A stretch of DNA of 11,562 bases, taken from contig JAPEVF010001278.1 of assembly GCA_029747585.1 (NCBI GenBank), forward strand, positions 1 through 11,562, given 5' to 3'. Below, in pieces: positions 1 to 8,222 of the stretch (its first letter is position 1; the number at the start of each line of letters is the position of its first letter). The translations under genes were made by a program, and so were the position numbers. This DNA comes from Pleurotus djamor (taxonomy: Eukaryota > Basidiomycota > Agaricomycetes > Agaricales > Pleurotaceae). The notes below the pieces were generated by a model. The model was not told the DNA's origin. It ran no database searches and was given only the letters and a program-made list of their open reading frames with translations.

Positions 1-958
1 AGAGCAGCACCTGCCAGAGCGGTATCACTGGCTTTGTTACGCCAAATTTTAGATAGACAAAGCGTGTGTTAGATCGTAGATGGATCAACTTAAAGCGACA
101 GGGATAGAGTGCGTGCTTACAGGTCGTGTGTCTGAGAAACACAGCGTAGGTGACACACCCAAAGACAGCGCACGCTACGGCAAGCACGAGAAGGAGTACC
201 CCGCATCTACGTGACTGGTTGTGCATCGCCCAAACCCGAAGAAGCATGATAACTAGCGCATATCAACCATGGTCAGAGAGTGCTCGGCGAGAAGTTTGAT
301 GTGCTCACCCTCAGCGACGACCAAGGCAAATACATTGATCCCTAGAATCAATGGACACAAGTAGTCGATGTTAGATTCATTTCGTGAGGCGGAGCCTCTG
401 AGGACCCAAGCTTAGATACTGACATCCGCCTACTCGGATCAAATTGTCACACAGTTGGGTAGGCATATCGGATGGTCCCATGTAACCTAAACGATAAAGT
501 ACTCAGTTAGAACTTGAACCCGGTTGCTTGAATGATGTCACTGGACGCACGCCACAACGCGAAGATTATGTTGAGATAGGGAGAGTATCGAGTGAGGAAG
601 TAGAGAACCTTCCCGAGACACCAAGACCCCGACCAGACGTATTGTACTTCATTATGGAAGGTGATGATATGGTCGTAAAGCTTTCGAGGCGAAAAGTAAG
701 ATATAATGTGTGCATAAGCTGGGTGGGATACGTTTGGTAGATAGATAGCGAAAACTGACCTGTAGGCATGAAAATGCGACTTGGAAAGGAGCTCATCGTG
801 AGTACTTCTAACTGTGGAGTAGAGCGGTTGGCGTGCGTACTTAGGACGTACTACAGTCGTTCAAGTTATTAAGGGCGTCCGAATAATAAATATGAGGTGT
901 GATAGAAACTTACAAGAGCTAATTGAGCAGCAGAGAAGAAATCGACCTCCAGGGTCAT
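1..958 (-). CDS. DUF6533-type multi-pass membrane protein, paralog A (3' end outside window)
   Basis: I read exons at 958-914, 850-841, 779-760, 680-551, 486-424, 341-309, 252-121 and probably 10-1, about 147 residues, with phase-compatible GT-AG introns. The start is the ATG at 958 (MTLEVDFFSAAQ). Visible parts are a first hydrophobic segment across the 10- and 20-nt exons (YVLIAFSCLQ), the YDHIITF signature of DUF6533, a second segment (LGKVLYFLTRYSPYLN), a third (INVFALVVAE then VIMLLRVWAMHNQSRR), and a fourth (CGVLLLVLAVACAVFGC). DUF6533 proteins are common in Agaricomycetes, have several membrane spans and lack a known function. The gene lies head to tail with paralog B at 1540-3325 and shares its exon lengths. 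No stop or frameshift is seen in the exons present. The last exon (10-1) is the least certain. Family assignment is from memory of the domain pattern. Confidence 0.8.
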
Positions 959-1539
959 GGTAGGAAGAAAACTAACTCGGGCGGCAGAGATCCCGTTGTC
1001 GAGGTATTTGTATTAGCAGAGCGTGTGCATTGCAGGTGGGTTAAAGGACATGGAGCCTGCAGCTTTGATGATCAACGGTGATGTCTTGATGGTAGATTGT
1101 GTTGGGAAATCGGAGCAAGACCTCAGTACCAGTCGCTTCACACAGAAGTCCAGGGTTGCCGCGGAGAAAGATGGTATTGATGTGAAGCTGGGGCTGGGTT
1201 GGTCGCAAAGGCTTTCTGATTTTGTGACTGGGAGGGTCGTAATGGAAGCATAGACGTGAGAACTATACTCGATGGTCTAAAGTCGGGTATGATGGGGCGT
1301 AACGCAGNAAAAAACCTGGACGACTGAAGCCCCACAAAAAGCTAGGAACTCGAGCACTCACGCCAGCCATTTGTTCTTGAACCCTAGTCGCGGGAGGATA
1401 ATTGTTATATTTACAGGCAGGTAATAGTACAGTGTAAAAGATCTGGCTCAGGTCTTTGTTTCATGATCAGTTTCCATTGAATCAGACTGATTCTATGAGC
1501 ACGCACCACATGTTAGAGATTTCGTGGGTCCAGATTGTC
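959..1539. other. Intergenic region between the two DUF6533 genes
   Basis: This 581-base stretch holds the upstream region of paralog A and the 3' flank of paralog B. A 76-codon open frame lies on the plus strand at 1023-1253 (it begins at a GTG codon). It resembles no family I know, and the minus strand is also open across part of it, so I do not call it a gene. One ambiguous base sits at 1308, just before a run of A. I see no clear TATA box or other regulatory site. Confidence 0.5.
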
Positions 1540-3325
1540 CTATGATCGTGATGAGCTCTCATCTCCTGAGGAAGAACCAGAGATTCCACTGATGACGCTG
1601 GATTCCGCATCTCCAAACCAAGCTGACCCTCCCCCTTGTCCCCTTCTTCCCGCTGACAGGCTTTCGTACTCCCTCCGCTGATGCATCATCGCTGATGTTG
1701 ACATCACGGAAACATGCCTAGAACCATTAGTTGAGACGAAGATCGAATCACCCACAGGTGCGGTGTATAGTGTGGCTGGTAGTTGTTCACGCTCACGTCG
1801 ACATGCATCCTCTCGAAGACGGAGGAGGATGCGAGCCGAGAAGACAGAGTGGACGCAACGTTGTGGTCTGTGCACAAACAATCAAGAGTCAGATGTTATG
1901 CCGAATTTCCAGGAGGGAGGGTCACGAAAACTCACGCGACAAGGATGATGGCAAAATGGGGATTCTGGTGTGGAAAAATTGTAAGCTATTTCTGCCTTTA
2001 TTTGTGCGGACGTACCGCAAACAGTAGCACTATCACGTTTGCGAAAGATATACCTAGAGATCAATTCCCCATTGAATGCACCTTGGCAACCAGCGAGGGG
2101 GGTCATGAATTACCTGCGACGACTGTGTAATACACGACACCTTTCCGTTCCATCATTAGAAGACATACTCCCTATCCAATTGGCATTCCACACACCATCT
2201 CGATAAAGCTTGAACATAAACGACGAAGACGAACACTTTGGTTTCCGGCCGACTGTAATTGAAGATTCATCAATGTTAAGAGAGTAAATATAGTTGAAAA
2301 AAAGAAACCTACGATCCCTTAGTCCCTTGATCACGGTAAGAACCAACATGACTATCTCGCCATCAGCCTACGACTGGACGAACGGAAAAGGTTGTACAGA
2401 CTAATTTCAAATGTCATGAGTAGGAGAAACGAGATATATGTCGTATTTGTTTCGAATGTGAACCGACAACCGCGTAATGAAGAGTCTGAATTGCGCGCTG
2501 CGAAGGAGTAAGCAAGCAACTCGATTGCAGTATAAGGCCAAATCAAGAGATCATTAAGACTCACCGGATGTGTTCCGTGCGAAGACGGCGAACATGATGC
2601 ACCCGATTATAACGAAGGTCGCCGCGAGAACAAGGAGAAGGCATCCGCATTTTCGGGATTGGTTCCACATTGCCCAAACGCGAAGAACCATGATGGCTAG
2701 CGAAGGAAGTGAGCGAACAAAGTTCACCTTGGCTCTCAAGCACCCACTTTCGGCGATCAATAGGCCAACCACACAAGCCCCTTGTATGAACATATGAGAA
2801 TAAGTATACAGCACATGTTTGCCCCGAAAATTCGAGCACTAACATCCATCAATTTTGATGAGGGTGTTGCACAGGCGATCCGGCATCGGGGAAGGGCCGA
2901 GATAAGCTATGACATATGCAGCTGGGTCAGTGAATGGAAATTTAGAAGGAATTTTGCCTCACCCCATATCGAGACGACGGTGTTGACGTATGGGGAGTAG
3001 CGAGTGAGGAAGTAAAGCAGCTTTCCGATACCCCATGATGCAGTCCAGACGAATCGGGTTTCCTCATTAAGAGTTAGAATATGGTCGTAAGCCTTTAAAA
3101 GTTGGGAATGCATTAGTACATGGGGCATGCAAGGCGATGACACGTACTTGGAAGCATTCCGATGCGACTAGAGAAAATCAACGAATGTCTATAGGAAGAG
3201 GCGCAATGTACATACCAATCGCGAACTAGGCGACTGAGGTTATTGAAAATGGTATCATCAGGAAGCAGGCAGGTACCTACGGAAGTTCGTTGGATCGCGG
3301 AGAGCAAGTCAAGGTCAGAGTTCAT
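1540..3325 (-). CDS. DUF6533-type multi-pass membrane protein, paralog B (complete, 14 exons)
   Basis: Exons: 3325-3281, 3225-3216, 3167-3148, 3092-2963, 2906-2844, 2780-2748, 2696-2565, 2485-2402, 2351-2313, 2252-2196, 2140-2114, 2053-2016, 1964-1936, 1867-1540. They total 1035 nt (344 residues), and all phases join in frame to a TAG at 1542-1540. The start is ATG at 3325. Likely membrane spans: FAIVASECF (about 16-25); GIGKLLYFLTRYSPYV (about 45-62); WACVVGLLIAE with IMVLRVWAMW (about 90-112); CGCLLLVLAATFVIIGC (about 117-135); TYISFLLLMTFEIIMLVLTV; VVYYTVVAGISFANVIVLLF; and FAIILVAPQRCVHSVFSARI. The DUF6533 signature AYDHILTLNEE with a following W is at about 26-41. The tail after LLRLREDA is about 85 residues, polar, rich in Ser and Gly and probably cytosolic. 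Seven spans suggest a receptor- or transporter-like topology, but the family's function is unknown. The least certain joins are introns 7 (2486-2564, alternative acceptor) and 10. Confidence 0.85.
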
Positions 3326-4383
3326 CAAAAGTTGGGAGGAAAGCTGGCAGGAGGCAGCGCTCTCATTTAACGTTCGTGTGCAGAAAGCAATGATGACAAC
3401 TGTCGGCGGTCAACGAGCTGTGATGGTCGTTCATCCGCCGGTCGGGTAGGTAGTGAGGATACGGGCAGGACGGACAACAGATAGCGTCCCTTAGCCACAT
3501 CACATCGTTCCGTGATGAGACCCTCGAACACAGATCCGATCAATACATACTTCTTCCCGTGTCATGACCATTGAGGAAATGAGATAAAGATGAACGCCTA
3601 GCAGCCCGGATATGCATCAGATGCTAAACTTGGGTCGGCGAAGGTTTGAGCTTGAGTCGGTCGCGTTCCGAATCCTTTGCCACAGATGTAAAAGCCTCCA
3701 AAAGGCAGAGGATGGGTTTCTGATACTTCTTCCATACTACATTCGGCTGAGAACGTATGAACTTTGCTGCTGCGCGCATTGCAGTACGAGAGAAGTGGCT
3801 ATTGGCGCGTCCCAGGATGGCTCTACTTGAAGTAATGTGCGCGGCCAATTGACCTCAGCAACCGTGCTTGACACGTCAGCCCGCCGCCGTGCGTCGGCAT
3901 GTGCACTGTGCAGTGTTGATGTGGTGATCAAGAAACCTCCTTGTACAGTGCAGCTAAATGACCCCCGAGTCAGAGTCATGGTTTCCACCCTAGCCCAAGC
4001 GTAGAGTGAGTTGCTCACCAAAGCCAAGTCCCAAAAGTTCTCGTCGCAAATCTTTAAGAAACCAGCAACCAAGTTGTGAAGTACGGGTCGTATTGCAGGA
4101 CTTTCTAGGCGACCCTATCATCCTCATCGAGTTCTTGACTCAGAATCTACTCAAAGTTGACGCAAAGACTCAGAGGTATGGCGGTCATACAATTCGGCTT
4201 GGAAGGAAGAAGGGTCACCCGAGTCGGTGGGCAGGCGTCTATCTCATTTAGGGGTCATGTTAGGGTCCATTATCCAGAGCCACCAAAGTTATCGAGGTCA
4301 TGCTACGCGAGGGTGTATTCGCCTACTGTTTTCTCATACAAAGAGGTCATTGAAATTATACAATTAATAGCCTTAAGTATGGG
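3326..4383. other. Gene-poor stretch, no confident gene
   Basis: About 1.06 kb between the 5' end of paralog B and the 3' end of the glycosyltransferase gene. Open frames of 70-110 codons exist on both strands (for example minus 4072-3737 and plus 4006-4251), but they overlap each other and resemble no family I recognise. On the minus strand, 4140-4057 reads as two short protein-like pieces (ELDEDDRVA, then VLQYDPYFTTWLL) broken by a TAG, which could be a decayed gene or chance. The part nearest 3326 should hold paralog B's promoter, but no clear core element is seen. Confidence 0.4.
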
Positions 4384-5545
4384 CTAAGACAAAGTCCTAC
4401 ACCTTCTCATCTCATGTCCCCTGTCCCACAAGAGGCTTTCATACACGCCTTTCCACCATCCAATTTCTTCAGCATAAACATCCTTCCTTCTGCTGGCATC
4501 CTCCGTCGCTTCCGCCACTTCCACCTCCGTCAATATCCGCCTCGGGTCTTGGTTTTCTACTAAGTATGGCTTCACATTAGTGAAATGCACGATCTTCGCA
4601 TTGGCTTTCAACTCGTCCCATAGCGCTGGGCTACGTCGTTTGATGACAATGCCTGCGTTGTATGCGTATGGGAGGAGGACTCGCTTCGAAGCAAAGTAAG
4701 TGTTGAGAAAAGATTGTTCTGCTTGCTCCAAGGGATAATTGGCAGTTTCGAGTTTACTGAGCATGTCGGAAAGGGTGTGGGAGGAAGGCCGAAGGACGAG
4801 CACCCCAGCGTTGAAGGAAAGCGAGAGCCCTCTTGGGTCATCGGGGGCAAAGACATCAGCTACCGCACCGAAGTTAAAGGGTAAGTCGAATAGCTCATCA
4901 AAGTTTCGGCGGACAACGGTGTCGGAATCTAAGTAGATCAAGCGATCAACACCGTGAGCATCCAGGCTCCATATATTGAGTTTCGTGTATTGGTCCTGAT
5001 ACCAGTCAAGGATGCCTTTGCTGCCATGTGGCGGAGGGATGAAGGGTACGGGTATAGGCTTCCAGCCGGCGGTTTTGGCTATACAAAGCGCCTCGGCTGA
5101 GACACGGTCTTCAAGGTAAACGAGGATTCTTTGCGCAGATACATTTGCTTGAGTTAGAGAATGACCGAGCACAGCGGTTGATATAGCATAGCTATCGGAG
5201 TAGAGTGAGGTAACAACCGCTCTTCCGTCGCGGTGAGATTGGTTGGGAGGCTTCCCTGTGATAGGTGCTGTATTTCTGGAGATGAAAACAGGTTCGATCC
5301 GAGGTGGTTGGAAGACGACGAGGGTATACTCACATAGGCTGAAAATGGTCCTGAGGCGTGTTGCTGGCTGAGATTGGCGATGCCTGTGTTATGACATACA
5401 GGATCCAAAGAAAAACGATGGTTGTCGTAAAAATCAGACAGACGCGAGGAATCCGTGACCATCCCGAGGAAGACGGAGAAGGATGTAGATTGTGCGTAGG
5501 CAGCTTTTGATACGAATTTCGGAAGCAAAGTCGTCGCAAGTCCAT
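4384..5545 (-). CDS. Glycosyltransferase family 8 (glycogenin-like), type II membrane-anchored
   Basis: Two exons, 5545-5334 and 5275-4384, flank a 58-nt intron with a GTGAGT donor and a CTCCAG acceptor (phase 2), giving 367 residues. Residues 1-34 are basic and cytosolic in style. One hydrophobic span follows at about 35-52 (VCLIFTTTIVFLWILYVI), then a Pro/Ser-rich stem and the GT8 fold from about 90 (AVVTSLYSDSYA). Family marks are the metal- and nucleotide-sugar-binding DxD as YLDSD (DSD at 187-189), NAGVLVLRPS (226-235), EQSFLN (257-262) and HFTNVKPY (301-308). GT8 enzymes are retaining transferases that use UDP-sugars or related donors. The N-terminal anchor suggests a Golgi or ER lumenal enzyme rather than cytosolic glycogenin. 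Donor and acceptor cannot be read from sequence. The gene ends with TAG at 4386-4384 and looks intact. It diverges from the HNH gene across a 746-base spacer. Confidence 0.9.
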
Positions 5546-5607
5546 TTCAGCGTAGTGGCGAGGGCGTGGATGTGGGCGAAAAGTGCATCAGGTTGCATGA
5601 TGCAGCG

Positions 5608-5621
5608 TTTTATGCAATTGG
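5608..5621 (-). promoter_or_regulatory. Candidate CCAAT/TATA-like element upstream of the GT8 gene
   Basis: Read on the minus strand, CCAAT (5621-5617) is followed by GCATAAAA (5615-5608), about 63-76 bases before the GT8 start codon. The two motifs are closer together than in a textbook promoter, so this is only a candidate; short AT-rich motifs occur by chance. Confidence 0.2.
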
Positions 5622-5990
5622 GCGTGATGCGCCCATGGAATGTCCCTGCATGAGAAAACGAAACGACGAAACGGGAGGTTTGCGGGGTTTGTGTTGCATT
5701 ACCGTCACTGTGACCTGGTCACCTGGATACCGTAATGGGTTCGACGTTTCAAGAAATCACACTCGTTCCATACCAATTGCGCGCCAATTGCAGAGCTTCG
5801 TGATGAGAGAAGCGTAAAGGTTCGCGAATCAGACTCATGGTAGTGTTTGTGATAAAAGGATGGTGGTCGGCAAATTCCGAATCGACTGCTGCTTACGTTT
5901 ACTTCCTAGATACTACTGACTCAACACTTCTTGGCAGCATGCCACCCGCGTTGAACGTCAAATGCGAGCCAGGATGAGAAAAATTGGTTG

Positions 5991-6070
5991 GAATTTCTTG
6001 TGATGGATATTCTAGGAGCAGCAGCGCATTGTGACATCAGAAGGAAATGTAGGGCCCTTAGGAACTCCTT
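5991..6070 (+). repeat. Diverged direct repeat, left copy, upstream of the HNH gene
   Basis: The segment from GAATTT at 5991 through TCTAG at 6011 to GGGCCCTTAGGAACTCCTT at 6052-6070 resembles 7751-7835. The best stretch is AATGTAGGGCCCTTAGGA here against AACGTAGAGCCCTTAGGA there. Similarity by eye is about 70 percent over 60 bases, with small gaps. It may mark an older duplication around the HNH gene. Confidence 0.4.
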
Positions 6071-6291
6071 TTCTCCCAAGCCCCAGGGAAGATGGTAATG
6101 GGCGTCGCTCAGCCCGATCCAAGCTTATCCCGTTGTATTCTCTCCGAAAGTGCTGCCGTGAGGCTCCATACTGAGTATGATCTAGGGTATGTGACCAGCT
6201 TCAAAGGAAGAAGGCGGAGTAGGAGCCCCTGAACCAGGGTCGTACTCAGTCCGAAACCCTCCTGTCGTCTTTCCACCCCGATTCGTGTGCC

Positions 6292-7736
6292 ATGGTTGTT
6301 CTAGCGGTACCTAGCATCGCTCCCAATTGCAGTGGCGACTGCTTGAAGCTGGATATTCCTCTAGAGCAAATAAAACAGCTCTGTTTCTCCCCAGTCAAAT
6401 GGCTCCTGTTTGTGGGATGGGCGATCTTCAATACAAAGCAAGGCTACCTCTCTTTCGACAGCATCGGACGTAGCCGCATAGAAGGCGATACTACGCTCGT
6501 AGATACCATGATGGTATATTATCAAGCCGTTAGTGAGTGTCATTTGACAGGTCGCCGAATGACACAGTTCGCCCTAACATGAGTCGCATAAACTAGGATT
6601 CAGTGTCGACGCTGTGGTTGATCCATTATTTGTCAACCATGGTTCCGCATCCCAGACAAGTTTGGATGCACCTGGGACTAGTAACTTTGCAAAAAGGGTC
6701 GCAGCGCGGGATGGCACCTGCATTTTTACAGGGGATAAAGGACAACCCTGCCACATCGTTCCATTCTCTCATGGTGAGAAGGTTAGTGCATTTTCGATAC
6801 GTATTGGGAGGGTGCTCACCTTTAACACAGTGGCTTGCGAAGGTGACGCACCAGCGTGGTATGAAACCAAATATACAGGACATCGACGACGTACGCAACG
6901 GATTCCTTGCTGAGGAACGAATTCATACTCTGTTCCATGACCGTCAGGTCGCCATTATGGTTGTAGGTCATTCCCCTCCTTTTCCGATTGTTCCATTAAC
7001 CCGTGTTTCAAGACACCCAATGAGATCATTTCTTGTGATGATGTCCCTCACACAACGGCTCCTGGCAGAGGTATCGATACCCGCAATAACCTCCCAAGCG
7101 AAGGCAAGCATGCACGTCGCTATACGCTCCATTGTCTTGCAGTCGACGATGAAGACACTTTGCATCTTGAACTCAATCTCGCTCCCCCCGGCCGAGATTG
7201 CAAGTTCAAGCAGAAAAGTGTCACTGAGCTACCATCTCCACTACGTCTACGGCGTGTCCGTTTTGTCTGCGTTCGCCAAGCCTGATGACCTCGACTCATG
7301 GATTAACTCAAAAGAGTGGGACCGCCCAATGAAGGGGCAGATGGTTTTTATCCCATCAAGGACAATTCGGAACGCCTTTGAGTACCTCAAGAATTCATTG
7401 AACTGGATCAAGACCAAAGTCATCCCTTCTTCCAAACNCGACCGCCGCCTCACACCGGAGGAAGCTATGGACTTCATGCTCTCTATCACTTTGAGGCAGA
7501 CTGCAGCTGCCGACAGGAAGGAACTGGAAGAGCGTAATCTCGCTGTTGAACGATGGCGCAATGACTGTGCAACATCTCCCGCCTTCGAGCTCTTCCATAT
7601 AGACTTCTCCTTCGTCGGCCCACCAATTTCGGAGCCTCGTGATGAAAGCAATGTGAAGCTTCATGAATATCGAATTGTAGCGGCGGTTCATGATATCGCA
7701 GGATGCGCCGTTTACTGCCTAGACACTCAGCCCTAA
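6292..7736 (+). CDS. HNH-endonuclease-fold protein (fungal HNH_2 type), with apparent frameshift
   Basis: Exons: 6292-6532, 6597-6781, 6831-6959, 7013-about 7235, continuing in another frame to the TAA at 7734-7736; about 425 residues if bridged. Introns are 64, 49 and 53 nt, with donors GTGAGT, GTTAGT and GTTGTA. The start ATG at 6292 has good context (GTGCCATGG). An N-terminal domain typical of Agaricomycete HNH proteins includes SPVKWLLFVGWAIF (about 33-46) and GYLSFDS. The HNH domain begins at FAKRVAARDGTCIFTG (111-126), gives CHIVPFS with His133, then DIDDVRNGF with Asn165 and ERIHTLF with His174. The ββα-metal fold is known for nicking or cutting DNA, but the role of these fungal proteins is unknown. 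Downstream come YTLHCLAVDDEDTL and HYVYGVSVLSAF, which should be in one frame. A shift by one base is needed near 7223-7241, and no suitable intron is seen. One ambiguous base (7438) lies in the 3' part. It is either a recent pseudogene or a sequence error. Confidence 0.75.
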
Positions 7737-8222
7737 ACCAGAATAACTAGGAATTTGTGAGAACTCTTTGGAGTAGACAATCTAGCAACAACACCGCTGT
7801 GTAACGTCAAACGTAGAGCCCTTAGGAGATCCCTTGAATTCAGAGCTCAAGCACTCACTGGCGGTGGAAGCTTCTGAAAGTTAAACTTCATAGATTTCTT
7901 CATTCCTTTTTGCTAATAACAGGGGGGCTGATCTGAACGTCTGGGGGTGGAACGCGTGTAACCTTGAAAAGCAAGCTCATGCAAGTTCATGGGTGAGAGG
8001 CGGTGATCTATTGAGCAGGTAGATTACTTTTCTAGTCATTAATAAACGGATAAATACCCTGATCGTGATCTCTAGAACTATCAGTACACAAATGAGATGA
8101 TTCATATAATACACAGAACAACTTGAGCAATTGAAGTTTTTCGCTTTATTGGTATATAGATGGATGATATCGGACAACGAACGAGCGGAAGTAGCAGATT
8201 GCGAAGGAGCGAACGGACGGGA
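7737..8222. other. Convergent 3' intergenic region between the HNH and PPR genes
   Basis: The HNH gene (plus) and PPR gene (minus) end facing each other, so this 486-base region should hold both 3' untranslated regions. It is AT-rich from about 7985 to 8165. Besides the repeat at 7751-7835, nothing is recognised; a 66-codon frame at 8177-7977 (minus) has no family resemblance. Confidence 0.45.
7751..7835 (+). repeat. Diverged direct repeat, right copy, downstream of the HNH gene
   Basis: This is the partner of 5991-6070. It starts with GAATTT (7751), has TCTAG at 7781 and ends with GAGCCCTTAGGAGATCCCTT (7816-7835). It begins 15 bases after the HNH stop codon, so the pair brackets the whole gene at a spacing of about 1.76 kb. 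The spacing inside the copy differs by about ten bases from the left copy. No flanking target-site duplication was recognised. Confidence 0.4.

Larger units (their letters stand above)
121..3325 (-). repeat. Tandem gene duplication (two DUF6533 paralogs)
   Basis: Paralog A (958 downward) and paralog B (3325 downward) point the same way with starts about 2.4 kb apart. Their first seven coding exons match in length one by one: 45, 10, 20, 130, 63, 33 and 132 nt. Intron lengths differ: 63, 61, 79, 64, 82, 56 in A against 55, 48, 55, 56, 63, 51 in B. In the 130-nt exon I count 24 identical residues out of 43, including the run YFLTRYSPY. This is an old duplication in which coding exons were kept and introns drifted. 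Confidence 0.85.
5546..6291. other. Divergent intergenic region between the GT8 and HNH genes
   Basis: This 746-base spacer should carry both promoters, since the genes point away from each other. An 83-codon open frame at 5566-5817 (plus) starts just outside the GT8 5' end and resembles nothing known; I regard it as chance. A segment at 5991-6070 resembles sequence just downstream of the HNH gene and is listed separately. Nothing else is recognised. Confidence 0.45.

Noticed and set aside
528..740. 70-codon plus-strand open frame
   Set aside because: It lies antisense over the 130-nt exon of DUF6533 paralog A, which has clear family sequence on the minus strand.
1023..1253. 76-codon plus-strand open frame between the DUF6533 genes
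   Set aside because: It begins at a GTG, has no family resemblance, and the opposite strand is also open; not enough to call a gene.
2570..2797. 75-codon plus-strand open frame
   Set aside because: It is antisense to two exons of DUF6533 paralog B (2696-2565 and 2780-2748).
3216..3233. Alternative 18-nt second exon in DUF6533 paralog B
   Set aside because: Its phase brings a TAG into frame; the 10-nt exon (3225-3216) keeps frame and matches paralog A exactly.
3737..4072. 111-codon minus-strand open frame that at first suggested an F-box (DLALVSNSLYAWAR)
   Set aside because: The resemblance is limited to about 15 residues, it lacks an ATG (starts at GTG), and the rest is unlike any F-box protein.
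7223..7283. A short intron explaining the HNH frame change
   Set aside because: The only AG dinucleotides before HYVYG leave introns of about 10 nt or break the family sequence, so a frameshift is simpler.
5991..7835. The repeat pair as long terminal repeats of a retrotransposon
   Set aside because: The copies are short, diverged and gapped, with no TG..CA ends, primer-binding site or reverse transcriptase between them.
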